Source: Paludibacteraceae bacterium
Lineage (GTDB): Bacteria > Bacteroidota > Bacteroidia > Bacteroidales > Paludibacteraceae
Direction of reading: 5' to 3'
Assembly: GCA_023227695.1 (NCBI GenBank)
Contig: JALNVE010000047.1
Span: forward strand, 1 to 14,210
DNA length: 14,210 bases
Shown piece by piece: positions 8,048-14,210 of the stretch. The notes beneath the pieces are model-generated. The model did no database searches and was not told the origin of the DNA. It was given only the letters and a program-made list of their open reading frames with translations. The translations under genes were made by a program, and so were the position numbers. Numbering within the stretch: the first letter of the stretch is position 1; every line of letters starts with the position of its first letter.

Positions 8048-8683
8048 TTATTTTTTTGAAGAAACCTCATCTTCGCTATCTGAATCATCCACATTTGGCA
8101 AGCAAATGCCCTCCTGCATTCTTTGCTTACGAATACGGCTCAAAGTCTCTTGAGTAATATCCAAGTAAGAGGCAATAACTCGCAAAGGCACTCGACGCAC
8201 CAAATCCGGATCAGACTTGCACAAAGCATCGTAACGGTCGGGAGCCTTCAAGGCCTGAACCAAGTAGTTACGCAAATAACGCATAACATTCAAATGCTGA
8301 TACAATTTGAACATGCAAAGTGCAAAATCATGAAATAAATAACAAAATTTCATCATATCATCGTAGTGTACCATCACCAAAGTTGTAGGTTCCAATGTTT
8401 CTACAGTTTCCAAGCTTGGTTCACGAGAATTAAAACTCTGAATTGCTGTAACAAACTGTTTTTCATGTAAAACCCATGTTGTAACCTCAGAATTATCAGC
8501 TTTTTTATAATAAGCTCTCATAATTCCTTTCTCAAGAAAAAACACATAATTACATACCGTTCCCTTTTCTACTACAACATGTTTTTTGGGATAAGAAACA
8601 CGAGTAAGATATTTCTCCATATCTTTGCCTAAATGTTCCACATTATGGAACTGGCTCATATAAGTCACAAAATCCTCAAACAT
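8048..8683 (-). CDS. Crp/Fnr-family transcriptional regulator
   Basis: Putative DNA-binding regulator of 211 residues. The N-terminal ~120 residues form a cyclic-nucleotide-binding-type beta barrel (KHVVVEKGTVCNYVFFLEKGIMRAYY), followed by a dimerisation helix (~122-147) and a C-terminal winged helix with the recognition helix around DITQETLSRIRKQ (175-187). The effector pocket lacks the GE and RS/RA residues that bind cAMP in E. coli Crp (the region reads FVTAIQSFNSREPSLETVE), and there is no N-terminal cysteine cluster as in Fnr. Its ligand is therefore unknown and cAMP binding is unlikely. The C-terminus ends in a short acidic then basic tail (DDSDSEDEVSSKK). Such diverged Crp/Fnr proteins are numerous in Bacteroidota. 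It is probably co-transcribed with ettA; targets cannot be inferred. Confidence 0.9.
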   Translation of the reverse strand: MFEDFVTYMSQFHNVEHLGKDMEKYLTRVSYPKKHVVVEKGTVCNYVFFLEKGIMRAYYKKADNSEVTTWVLHEKQFVTAIQSFNSREPSLETVETLEPTTLVMVHYDDMMKFCYLFHDFALCMFKLYQHLNVMRYLRNYLVQALKAPDRYDALCKSDPDLVRRVPLRVIASYLDITQETLSRIRKQRMQEGICLPNVDDSDSEDEVSSKK

Positions 8684-8704
8684 ATCTTATTTCTTTAATA
8701 CCAC

Positions 8705-8732
8705 AAAAAAACTCCTCAGAGCATTCTCTTAG
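8705..8732 (-). terminator. Terminator-like hairpin in the crp-ettA leader
   Basis: On the minus strand CTAAGAG, loop AATG, CTCTGAG forms a 7-bp stem with one mismatch, followed by GAG and seven T (complement of 8705-8711). It lies about 100 bases after the cobB stop and 22 bases before the regulator start. It may end the trxA-cobB transcript, or act as an attenuator if the promoter at 8801 is real. The stem is only moderately stable. Confidence 0.4.
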
Positions 8733-8800
8733 CACTATTTAAACATTTATTAATTCACACACTTTCCCAGAAAGGATATTCAAAAAAGTTTAGAATGTAT

Positions 8801-8809
8801 ACAAAAGTA
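8801..8809 (-). promoter_or_regulatory. Predicted promoter for the Crp/Fnr gene, -7 box
   Basis: The minus strand reads TACTTTTGT, matching TAnnTTTG, just after cobB ends, with an ATTG about 20 bases further upstream in place of TTTG. It would give a leader of about 110 bases that contains the terminator-like hairpin at 8705-8732. Confidence 0.35.
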
Positions 8810-8832
8810 AGTAAAAAAGTTATCAATCATAA

Positions 8833-9534
8833 TTATTCTAAAGCATATTTTGTTTTCATTTCTGAAACAAACTTTTTCATTCCCTCAGATGCTCCCATTT
8901 GGAAGACTGTAAGATTGCGATTATCAGGCACGATAACCGGCTTTGGATCTATCAAATAGATTGGTGATCCACGTCTCATATAATTCACCAGACTAGCTGC
9001 CGGATAGACATTCAGAGAGGTGCCAACAATAAGAAACACGTCTGCATCTTCCACCAAACTGATTGCCTGAGTAATGTTTGGAACAGACTCACCGAACCAA
9101 ACAATAAATGGTCGAAGTTGGGATCCATCAGGAGCTTTATCTCCTAGCTGGATATCCTTATCCTCGGGCAAATCGACAATAAGGTCTTCATTTTTAGAAG
9201 ACCTTGCTTTAATCAGTTCTCCATGGAGGTGTAAGACAGAAGTACTGCCTGCTCTCTCATGTAGATTATCAATATTCTGAGTAATTATATCCACCTCAAA
9301 ATATTTTTCCAATTCAGCAAGACCAACATGGCCATAATTGGGTTTGCAAGCTAACGTTTCGCGTCGTCTTTGGTTATAGAAATCAAGCACCTGTTTCGGA
9401 TTTCTTTCAAATCCCTCAACAGTCGCCACATCTTCCACTCGATAATGTTCCCATAAACCATCTGAATCACGGAATGTACTAATTCCGCTCTCAGCGCTAA
9501 TTCCAGCTCCTGTCAACACTATCAACTTTTTCAT
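8833..9534 (-). CDS. cobB: Sirtuin, NAD-dependent protein deacylase (class III-like)
   Basis: Removes acyl groups from lysine using NAD+, giving nicotinamide and O-acyl-ADP-ribose. The 233 residues show the SIR2 signature: TGAGISAESGISTFRDSDGLW (8-28), TQNIDNLHERAG (85-96), catalytic histidine in HLHGE (102-106, His104), WFGE (146-149) and GTSLNVYPAA (171-180). FYNQRRR contains Tyr53 and Arg56, the YxxR pair that favours succinyl/malonyl-lysine in SIRT5 and E. coli CobB, so desuccinylase or demalonylase activity is plausible. The four cysteines that normally bind structural zinc are missing: the segment between HGE and RPFIVWFGE has none, and Cys63 is the only cysteine in the protein. The gene follows a small membrane-protein gene by 57 bases. 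Substrates cannot be inferred from context. Confidence 0.93.
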   Translation of the reverse strand: MKKLIVLTGAGISAESGISTFRDSDGLWEHYRVEDVATVEGFERNPKQVLDFYNQRRRETLACKPNYGHVGLAELEKYFEVDIITQNIDNLHERAGSTSVLHLHGELIKARSSKNEDLIVDLPEDKDIQLGDKAPDGSQLRPFIVWFGESVPNITQAISLVEDADVFLIVGTSLNVYPAASLVNYMRRGSPIYLIDPKPVIVPDNRNLTVFQMGASEGMKKFVSEMKTKYALE

Positions 9535-9591
9535 TTTCTCTTCTATATTAAAGGAATAACAAACCTTGTCTTTGAGAAGACTTTCATCTTA

Positions 9592-9969
9592 TCAATATTT
9601 CCTATTCCATATTTCAGAGTAAATAAAAGCACGACGAGCTTCATTTATTGAATTCAGACTAACCTGAGAGCTATTCTTTGTTGAATGTTTTTCAGATTTC
9701 TGAATTGCCGCACTTTTAACAGTATCGTCTTCCTCATTCAAATAGATATCATTTCGTATCTCTTCGATAGTTTGATGATGATGAATTTTTGGTCTGTTGA
9801 TCATTTGATCAACCGGACTATCATTTACAGGACGACTGTTTTCTGGCATAAAATCTCCTAACTCGCCAGTACCTGCTTTAAGCATTATTTGACGTGCTGA
9901 AGAGATCACCTTATAGATTATATAACCTACAAATGCAAGTACAAAGACTAAATCAGAAATATCATCCAT
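9592..9969 (-). CDS. Small single-pass membrane protein of unknown function
   Basis: I do not recognise a named family. The 125-residue product starts MDDISD and has one hydrophobic helix (about 8-23, LVFVLAFVGYIIYKVI), so it is probably anchored in the inner membrane with the N-terminus short and, by the positive-inside rule (K20, R26 and K31 follow the helix), the rest in the cytoplasm. The middle (about 35-105) is polar and likely disordered, with HHH at 63-65 and many Asp, Glu, Ser and Lys. The last 17 residues, EARRAFIYSEIWNRKY with its preceding Asn-Glu context, stand out as a compact helical box with the look of a conserved interaction motif. It lies 34 bases after trxA and 57 before cobB, probably in the same transcript. 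There is no signal-peptidase site. Confidence 0.8.
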   Translation of the reverse strand: MDDISDLVFVLAFVGYIIYKVISSARQIMLKAGTGELGDFMPENSRPVNDSPVDQMINRPKIHHHQTIEEIRNDIYLNEEDDTVKSAAIQKSEKHSTKNSSQVSLNSINEARRAFIYSEIWNRKY

Positions 9970-10003
9970 AAGTATTTATTTTAAATTGAAAACAAAATCT
10001 TTT

Positions 10004-10318
10004 TTAAAGTAACGATTCTATTTTAGCTACCAAAGCTGTCTTAGGAACAGATCCAACTTGCTTATCTGCAAGAACTCCATTCTTAAAAAACAAAATGGTA
10101 GGAATGTTACGAATTCCATACTTTTCACAAACCTCTGGGTTATCATCAACATCTACTTTTCCAATCAAAGCCTTTCCTTCGTACTCTTTAGACAATTCAT
10201 CAATAATTGGAGCAACTGCACGACAAGGTCCACACCAAGTAGCCCAAAAATCTACAACCACAATAGTATTTGAATTGATTTTTTCTTGAAAATCAGCATC
10301 TGTTATTTGTAATGCCAT
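10004..10318 (-). CDS. trxA: Thioredoxin
   Basis: Small cytoplasmic disulfide reductase, kept reduced by thioredoxin reductase; donates electrons to ribonucleotide reductase, peroxiredoxins and other targets. The 104 residues make one thioredoxin fold with buried Asp23 (VVVDFWATW), the active site WCGPC (28-32, Cys29 and Cys32), cis-proline in IPT (72-74, Pro73) and the FFKNG turn (77-81). There is no signal peptide, so it is the cytoplasmic form. The ATG at 10318 has an AT-rich leader without Shine-Dalgarno. It lies 118 bases downstream of dnaE with a possible own promoter, and leads the group with the small membrane protein and the sirtuin. Confidence 0.97.
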   Translation of the reverse strand: MALQITDADFQEKINSNTIVVVDFWATWCGPCRAVAPIIDELSKEYEGKALIGKVDVDDNPEVCEKYGIRNIPTILFFKNGVLADKQVGSVPKTALVAKIESLL

Positions 10319-10357
10319 AATTTTATAATTTTAAATTTCACTTCTTATCCGAACAAC

Positions 10358-10387
10358 AAAACGAACTTTTTGATTTCGTTTTTTTTT
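10358..10387. terminator. AT-rich inverted repeat between dnaE and trxA
   Basis: AAAACGAA (10358-10365) and TTCGTTTT (10375-10382) form a perfect 8-bp stem with a 9-base loop, followed on the plus strand by more T (nine in a row from 10379). On the minus strand, the sense strand here, the stem is preceded by nine A and followed by GTTGTT, so it is at best a weak terminator for dnaE. It would lie in the trxA leader if the promoter at 10399 is used. The stem has little GC. Confidence 0.3.
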
Positions 10388-10398
10388 ATTAAATATTT

Positions 10399-10406
10399 CA
10401 AAAATA
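10399..10406 (-). promoter_or_regulatory. Predicted trxA promoter, -7 box
   Basis: The minus strand reads TATTTTTG, a TAnnTTTG match about 80 bases before the trxA ATG and 30 bases after the dnaE stop. A TTTG lies further upstream, but at about 13 bases it is too close for the usual spacing. The region is very AT-rich, so a chance match is possible. Confidence 0.35.
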
Positions 10407-10436
10407 TAAAAATTGTAAACAAAAAAGAAATGTCTG

Positions 10437-13400
10437 CTAATTTATTTTGAAATTCAGGATTTCCTGTTCTTTGCTTTCTTGTAAGTAAGAAACGAACTCA
10501 TTAGACACATTCACCTTCAGAGAACGAGAGAATAAATCCACGTACATTCCAGTTGTTTTTTCTTTTATCTTCAGATATAACAAAACCTTTCCAGGATTGT
10601 TTTTTACCATCGTTACGAAATCTTCAACAAAATTAGCGTCGATATTATTTTCAGAAACCTCAACCGTCAATTTCTCCATCAAAGAATCCTTTATCTCTGG
10701 CAAAAGAGAAATTTGTCCAAACTTAAATTCGAACTCATCTTGGTTAAATCTCTTCGGCTGATACTTTCCTTTAAAGAAGAGAAAGAATCCATCTACAAGA
10801 TATTTTCCATGCTCCACATAATCGTTTCCAAAAAAGGCAAACTCAGCAGAACCAGAGAAGTCCTCAATGGTAGCAATAATAAAAGGATTACCTTTTTTTG
10901 TCTGTCCTTGACGAACTGCAGTTACCATACCTCCTGCAGTGATTTCTTTATTATATAGATTGCTTGGATCCTTAAAATCGTCCATCTTTGTGTTACAGAG
11001 GTAATTCAAAATGGTCGCATAATCGTCCAACGGATGGGCAGAAAGATAAACACCTACCAGCTCACGTTCTCGGTTCAACCTATCCAACGGAGACCAAAGA
11101 TCGGTATCTTTCATCGGAGGAATGGCCGGTTTGGTGATTTCGACAATATCTGCACCTCCCCACAAAGAGGTAGTAGCCGTCATCTTATCACTCTGAACTT
11201 TATTACCGTAACGAACCAAAGTATCAAGGAAGGTTTCATCCTTCATATTCTTAATAAAGAACTGCTCTCTTCTTATCTCCGTAAAGCAATCGAATGCAGA
11301 AGCCAAGACCAAACTTTCAATCGTCTTCTTGTTACATGCCGAAAGGTTCACTCTCTCAATAAAATCGAACAGACTTGTATAAGGTCCATTTTTCTCTCTT
11401 TCGCTTATAATGGCTTCAACGGCAGCCTCACCTACTCCTTTCACACCACCTAAACCGAAGACGATTTCGCCTTGACGGTTTACTGCAAAGTTCAACTCAG
11501 ACTCGTTTACCAGAGGACCCTTTAATGGAATCTTCATGGACTTACACTCTTCCATGAACTTCTTCACGTCGGTAATGGTATCCTTACTTAACGTAAGGTT
11601 GGCCGCCATATATTCTGCAGGATAATGAGCCTTGAGGTAACCTGTCTGATAAGCTACCCAAGCATAGCATGCTGCATGCGATTTGTTGAACGCATACGAA
11701 GCAAATGCCTCCCAATCCTTCCAAATCTTCTCCAAAATTTTAGGGTCATGTCCGTTCTCTGCTCCTTGGTTGATGAACTTAGGTTTCAACTCAGCCAAGA
11801 TGGACATCTGTTTTTTACCCATGGCCTTACGCAGTTTATCTGACTCACCTCGGGTAAAGTTAGCCAGCAAACGGCTCAGCAGCATGACCTGCTCTTGATA
11901 AACGGTAACCCCGTAAGTATCCTTCAGATACTTCTCCATGATAGGAATATCGTAGGTTACCGGTTCCTGACCCTGCGCACGACGAATAAACTGAGGAATG
12001 TAAGCAATAGGTCCCGGACGATACAAGGCATTCATGGCAATCAAGTCGCCCAACACCTTTGGCTGAAGCTCTCTCAAATACTTCTGCATTCCGGGCGACT
12101 CGAACTGGAACACTCCAACGGTTCGTCCTTCGGAAAACAACTGATAGGTCAGTTTATCGTCAATTGGAATGGCCTCCAAGTCAATTTCGATTCCGAACCT
12201 ACGTTTTACATTTCGCAAAGCCTCCTTCTGTAGAGTAAGTGTAGACAAACCCAAGAAGTCCATCTTGATCAATCCAACAGACTCAATTACGTGTCCATCA
12301 AACTGGGTGACAAGCACATCCTCGTTGGTTGCCTTATCTTTCACTGTACAAATCGGAGCAAACTTCGTCAAATCGTCGGCACCAATGATAACACCGCAGG
12401 CATGGATACCGATCTGCCGGTTGGTATCCTCCAACTGTTCGGCATACTCCAACATGGAAGAGATGTTCTGGTCCTCACCAAAACGTGCCTCTTTCATCTC
12501 AGAAATTAGTTTGAAACAGTTTTTTAATTTTACCTTGGGAGCCTTTTTCCCTTCAGCGACAAATGTCTTCCCTGTATCAGGGTCAACAAAATCATCGAAT
12601 TTATCTGGTATATATCCTTTCAACTGGTTAACTACAGAAAGAGGGACACCCTGCACACGACCCACATCGGCAATACTTGACTTGGTTGCCATGGTACCAT
12701 AGGTAATGATGTGAGCCACCTTCTCCTTTCCGTATTTCTTCGTAACCCAATCCAAAACCTTTGCACGTCCGCAATCCTCAAAGTCGACATCAATATCGGG
12801 AAGTGAGATACGGTCTGGATTCAAGAAACGTTCGAACAGCAAATCATACTTCAACGGGTCAATATTGGTAATCTTCAAACAGTAAGCCACAATAGAACCT
12901 GCTGCAGATCCACGACCTGGACCGACCCACACATCCAAATCTTCACGAGCTGCTCGAATATAGTCACACACAATCAAGAAGTATCCAGGGAATCCCATGG
13001 TCTTCATGATGTGAAGTTCAAAAGTAATCTGCTCAATCTCACGGTCCGTCAACGTTTCACCGTAACGCTCATGAGCGCCCTTCCATGCCAACAAGGCAAG
13101 GTAATCAGCCTCCAATTTAATACGGTAAAGTTTTTCGTATCCACCAATCTGCTTGATTTTCTTCTCAGCTTCTTCTTGGCTTAACACGACTTCTCCCTTT
13201 TCATTTTGGGTGAATTCATCAAAAAGCTGTTTCTCCGTAAATTTCTTACGATACTCCTCTTCCGTTCCGAAATCTTCTGGAATTGGAAACTTAGGCATGA
13301 TTGGTTCTGAGTCTACAGAATAAGCTTCAACCTTATCTGCAATCTCCAATGTATTGGCAAGAGCCTCTGGTATATCACTGAAGATGGCAGCCATCTCGTC

Positions 13401-14210
13401 AGGAGTCTTCAACCACTCCTGTTTTGTATAATGCATACGGTTAGGGTCATTCAAATCCCTACCCGTACTGAGACATATCAATCGATCATGAGCCTCGGCA
13501 TGTTCCTCTTCTACAAAGTGAACATCGTTCGTACAAACAATCTTGATATTATTTCTACGAGCAATATCAATTAAGACAGGGTTGACCTGCTGTTGACGTT
13601 CGAACACATCTGTCGATGCATCGGGTTTATTTGTTTGGTGACGTTGAATCTCTATATAATAATCATCTCCAAAAACACTCTTAAACCATTGTGCACTCTT
13701 CTCAGCTTCCTCAATCTGTTGGGCAATGATTTTCTGTGGAATCTCACCTCCCAAACAAGCAGAGCAAACAATAAGACCCTCATGGTACTTTTCCAATGAC
13801 TCTTTATCAATACGAGGACGGTCATAGAAACCATCAGTAAAAGCCAACGAAGAAAGTTTACAAAGGCTCTTGTATCCTTGTTTATTCTTTGCCAAAAGAA
13901 TCAAATGCCAACCGCTTCGGTCAACGATATACTCACGACCATTCTCTGCATTAATAGCCTTAAATGTTCTGTCCTTAGAAGTCAAAGAACGACGGGCACA
14001 ATACGCCTCGATTCCGATGATGGGTTTGAACGGAATCTCCGTCTCCATCTTCTTCTGTAGTTCATCAATCTGTTGCTGAAGTTCGGCCACTTTATCCGCT
14101 TCATCACCAACCTTTTTCAAAGCCTTCTGCAGATCTCCCAACTTCGCCTTTGACTCTCCATTTACCTTTTTAACATAGTCACAAAGATCCTTTATACCAT
14201 ACATATTACC
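10437..14210 (-). CDS. dnaE: DNA polymerase III subunit alpha, 5' end outside the window
   Basis: Catalytic subunit of the replicative polymerase. The frame is open to the right edge: residues Gly-Asn precede the first visible Met (14204), which belongs to the family's internal DHGNMYG-type segment, so roughly the first 50 residues are missing. The 1,257 visible residues show the PHP domain (GIEAY near 14009; TNDVHF near 13530), the C-family polymerase core with GPGRGSAAGS (~12900-12930), catalytic aspartates in LPDIDVDF (12783-12785 and 12789-12791) and the third in KMDFLGL (12258-12260), a helix-hairpin-helix region (GVKGVGEAAV), an OB fold (~10750-10960) and a tau-binding-type C-terminus. 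Lineage insertions include a ~44-residue coiled coil inside PHP (14031-14162) and a charged segment before the palm (~13130-13280). It ends in TAG 118 bases before trxA. Confidence 0.97.
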   Translation of the reverse strand, partial: GNMYGIKDLCDYVKKVNGESKAKLGDLQKALKKVGDEADKVAELQQQIDELQKKMETEIPFKPIIGIEAYCARRSLTSKDRTFKAINAENGREYIVDRSGWHLILLAKNKQGYKSLCKLSSLAFTDGFYDRPRIDKESLEKYHEGLIVCSACLGGEIPQKIIAQQIEEAEKSAQWFKSVFGDDYYIEIQRHQTNKPDASTDVFERQQQVNPVLIDIARRNNIKIVCTNDVHFVEEEHAEAHDRLICLSTGRDLNDPNRMHYTKQEWLKTPDEMAAIFSDIPEALANTLEIADKVEAYSVDSEPIMPKFPIPEDFGTEEEYRKKFTEKQLFDEFTQNEKGEVVLSQEEAEKKIKQIGGYEKLYRIKLEADYLALLAWKGAHERYGETLTDREIEQITFELHIMKTMGFPGYFLIVCDYIRAAREDLDVWVGPGRGSAAGSIVAYCLKITNIDPLKYDLLFERFLNPDRISLPDIDVDFEDCGRAKVLDWVTKKYGKEKVAHIITYGTMATKSSIADVGRVQGVPLSVVNQLKGYIPDKFDDFVDPDTGKTFVAEGKKAPKVKLKNCFKLISEMKEARFGEDQNISSMLEYAEQLEDTNRQIGIHACGVIIGADDLTKFAPICTVKDKATNEDVLVTQFDGHVIESVGLIKMDFLGLSTLTLQKEALRNVKRRFGIEIDLEAIPIDDKLTYQLFSEGRTVGVFQFESPGMQKYLRELQPKVLGDLIAMNALYRPGPIAYIPQFIRRAQGQEPVTYDIPIMEKYLKDTYGVTVYQEQVMLLSRLLANFTRGESDKLRKAMGKKQMSILAELKPKFINQGAENGHDPKILEKIWKDWEAFASYAFNKSHAACYAWVAYQTGYLKAHYPAEYMAANLTLSKDTITDVKKFMEECKSMKIPLKGPLVNESELNFAVNRQGEIVFGLGGVKGVGEAAVEAIISEREKNGPYTSLFDFIERVNLSACNKKTIESLVLASAFDCFTEIRREQFFIKNMKDETFLDTLVRYGNKVQSDKMTATTSLWGGADIVEITKPAIPPMKDTDLWSPLDRLNRERELVGVYLSAHPLDDYATILNYLCNTKMDDFKDPSNLYNKEITAGGMVTAVRQGQTKKGNPFIIATIEDFSGSAEFAFFGNDYVEHGKYLVDGFFLFFKGKYQPKRFNQDEFEFKFGQISLLPEIKDSLMEKLTVEVSENNIDANFVEDFVTMVKNNPGKVLLYLKIKEKTTGMYVDLFSRSLKVNVSNEFVSYLQESKEQEILNFKIN

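Noticed and set aside
9535..9591. Small hairpin GTCTT-CTCA-AAGAC before cobB
   Set aside because: Only 5 bp, with no following T run; likely chance.
12169..12702. 177-codon plus-strand frame opposite dnaE
   Set aside because: It overlaps the conserved polymerase core on the other strand and shows no protein-like motifs.
1..14210. CRISPR arrays, tRNA or rRNA genes, phage or transposase genes, toxin-antitoxin or other defence modules
   Set aside because: I looked on both strands and found no repeat-spacer pattern, RNA-gene signature or coding motif supporting any of them.

Overview
The window looks like chromosomal core-genome DNA from a member of the Bacteroidota, most likely the order Bacteroidales. 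The evidence is the protein content (long DnaE with lineage-typical insertions, LysS with a C-terminal extension, short 449-residue Pgi, Crp/Fnr proteins with a diverged effector pocket), AT-rich gene starts without clear Shine-Dalgarno sequences, and intergenic matches to the Bacteroides-type -7 promoter box TAnnTTTG. Genus cannot be fixed from the sequence alone.

All ten genes lie on the minus strand, so transcription runs from right to left. From the right edge: dnaE (replicative polymerase, 5' end cut off by the window edge), trxA (thioredoxin), a small single-pass membrane protein of unknown function, a sirtuin (cobB-like), a Crp/Fnr-family regulator, ettA (ABC-F translation factor) closed by a strong hairpin terminator, a yifB/comM-type AAA+ gene broken by one in-frame stop codon, and then the tight cluster lysS-gpsA-pgi closed by a second hairpin terminator. 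The leftmost ~200 bases hold no intact gene but have features suggesting a degenerate dispersed repeat.

Likely transcription units are: dnaE, perhaps with read-through; trxA-small membrane protein-cobB; crp-like regulator-ettA; yifB alone; and lysS-gpsA-pgi (gaps of 2 and 27 bases). The last unit links lysyl-tRNA charging, glycerol-3-phosphate supply for phospholipids, and the glucose-6-P/fructose-6-P step of sugar metabolism.

I found no phage, transposon with intact transposase, CRISPR array, tRNA/rRNA or defence system. The most notable anomalies are the nonsense codon in yifB/comM, the repeat-like left end, a sirtuin without its structural zinc cysteines, and a small membrane protein with a striking C-terminal box next to trxA. 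I see no convincing undescribed multi-gene system.
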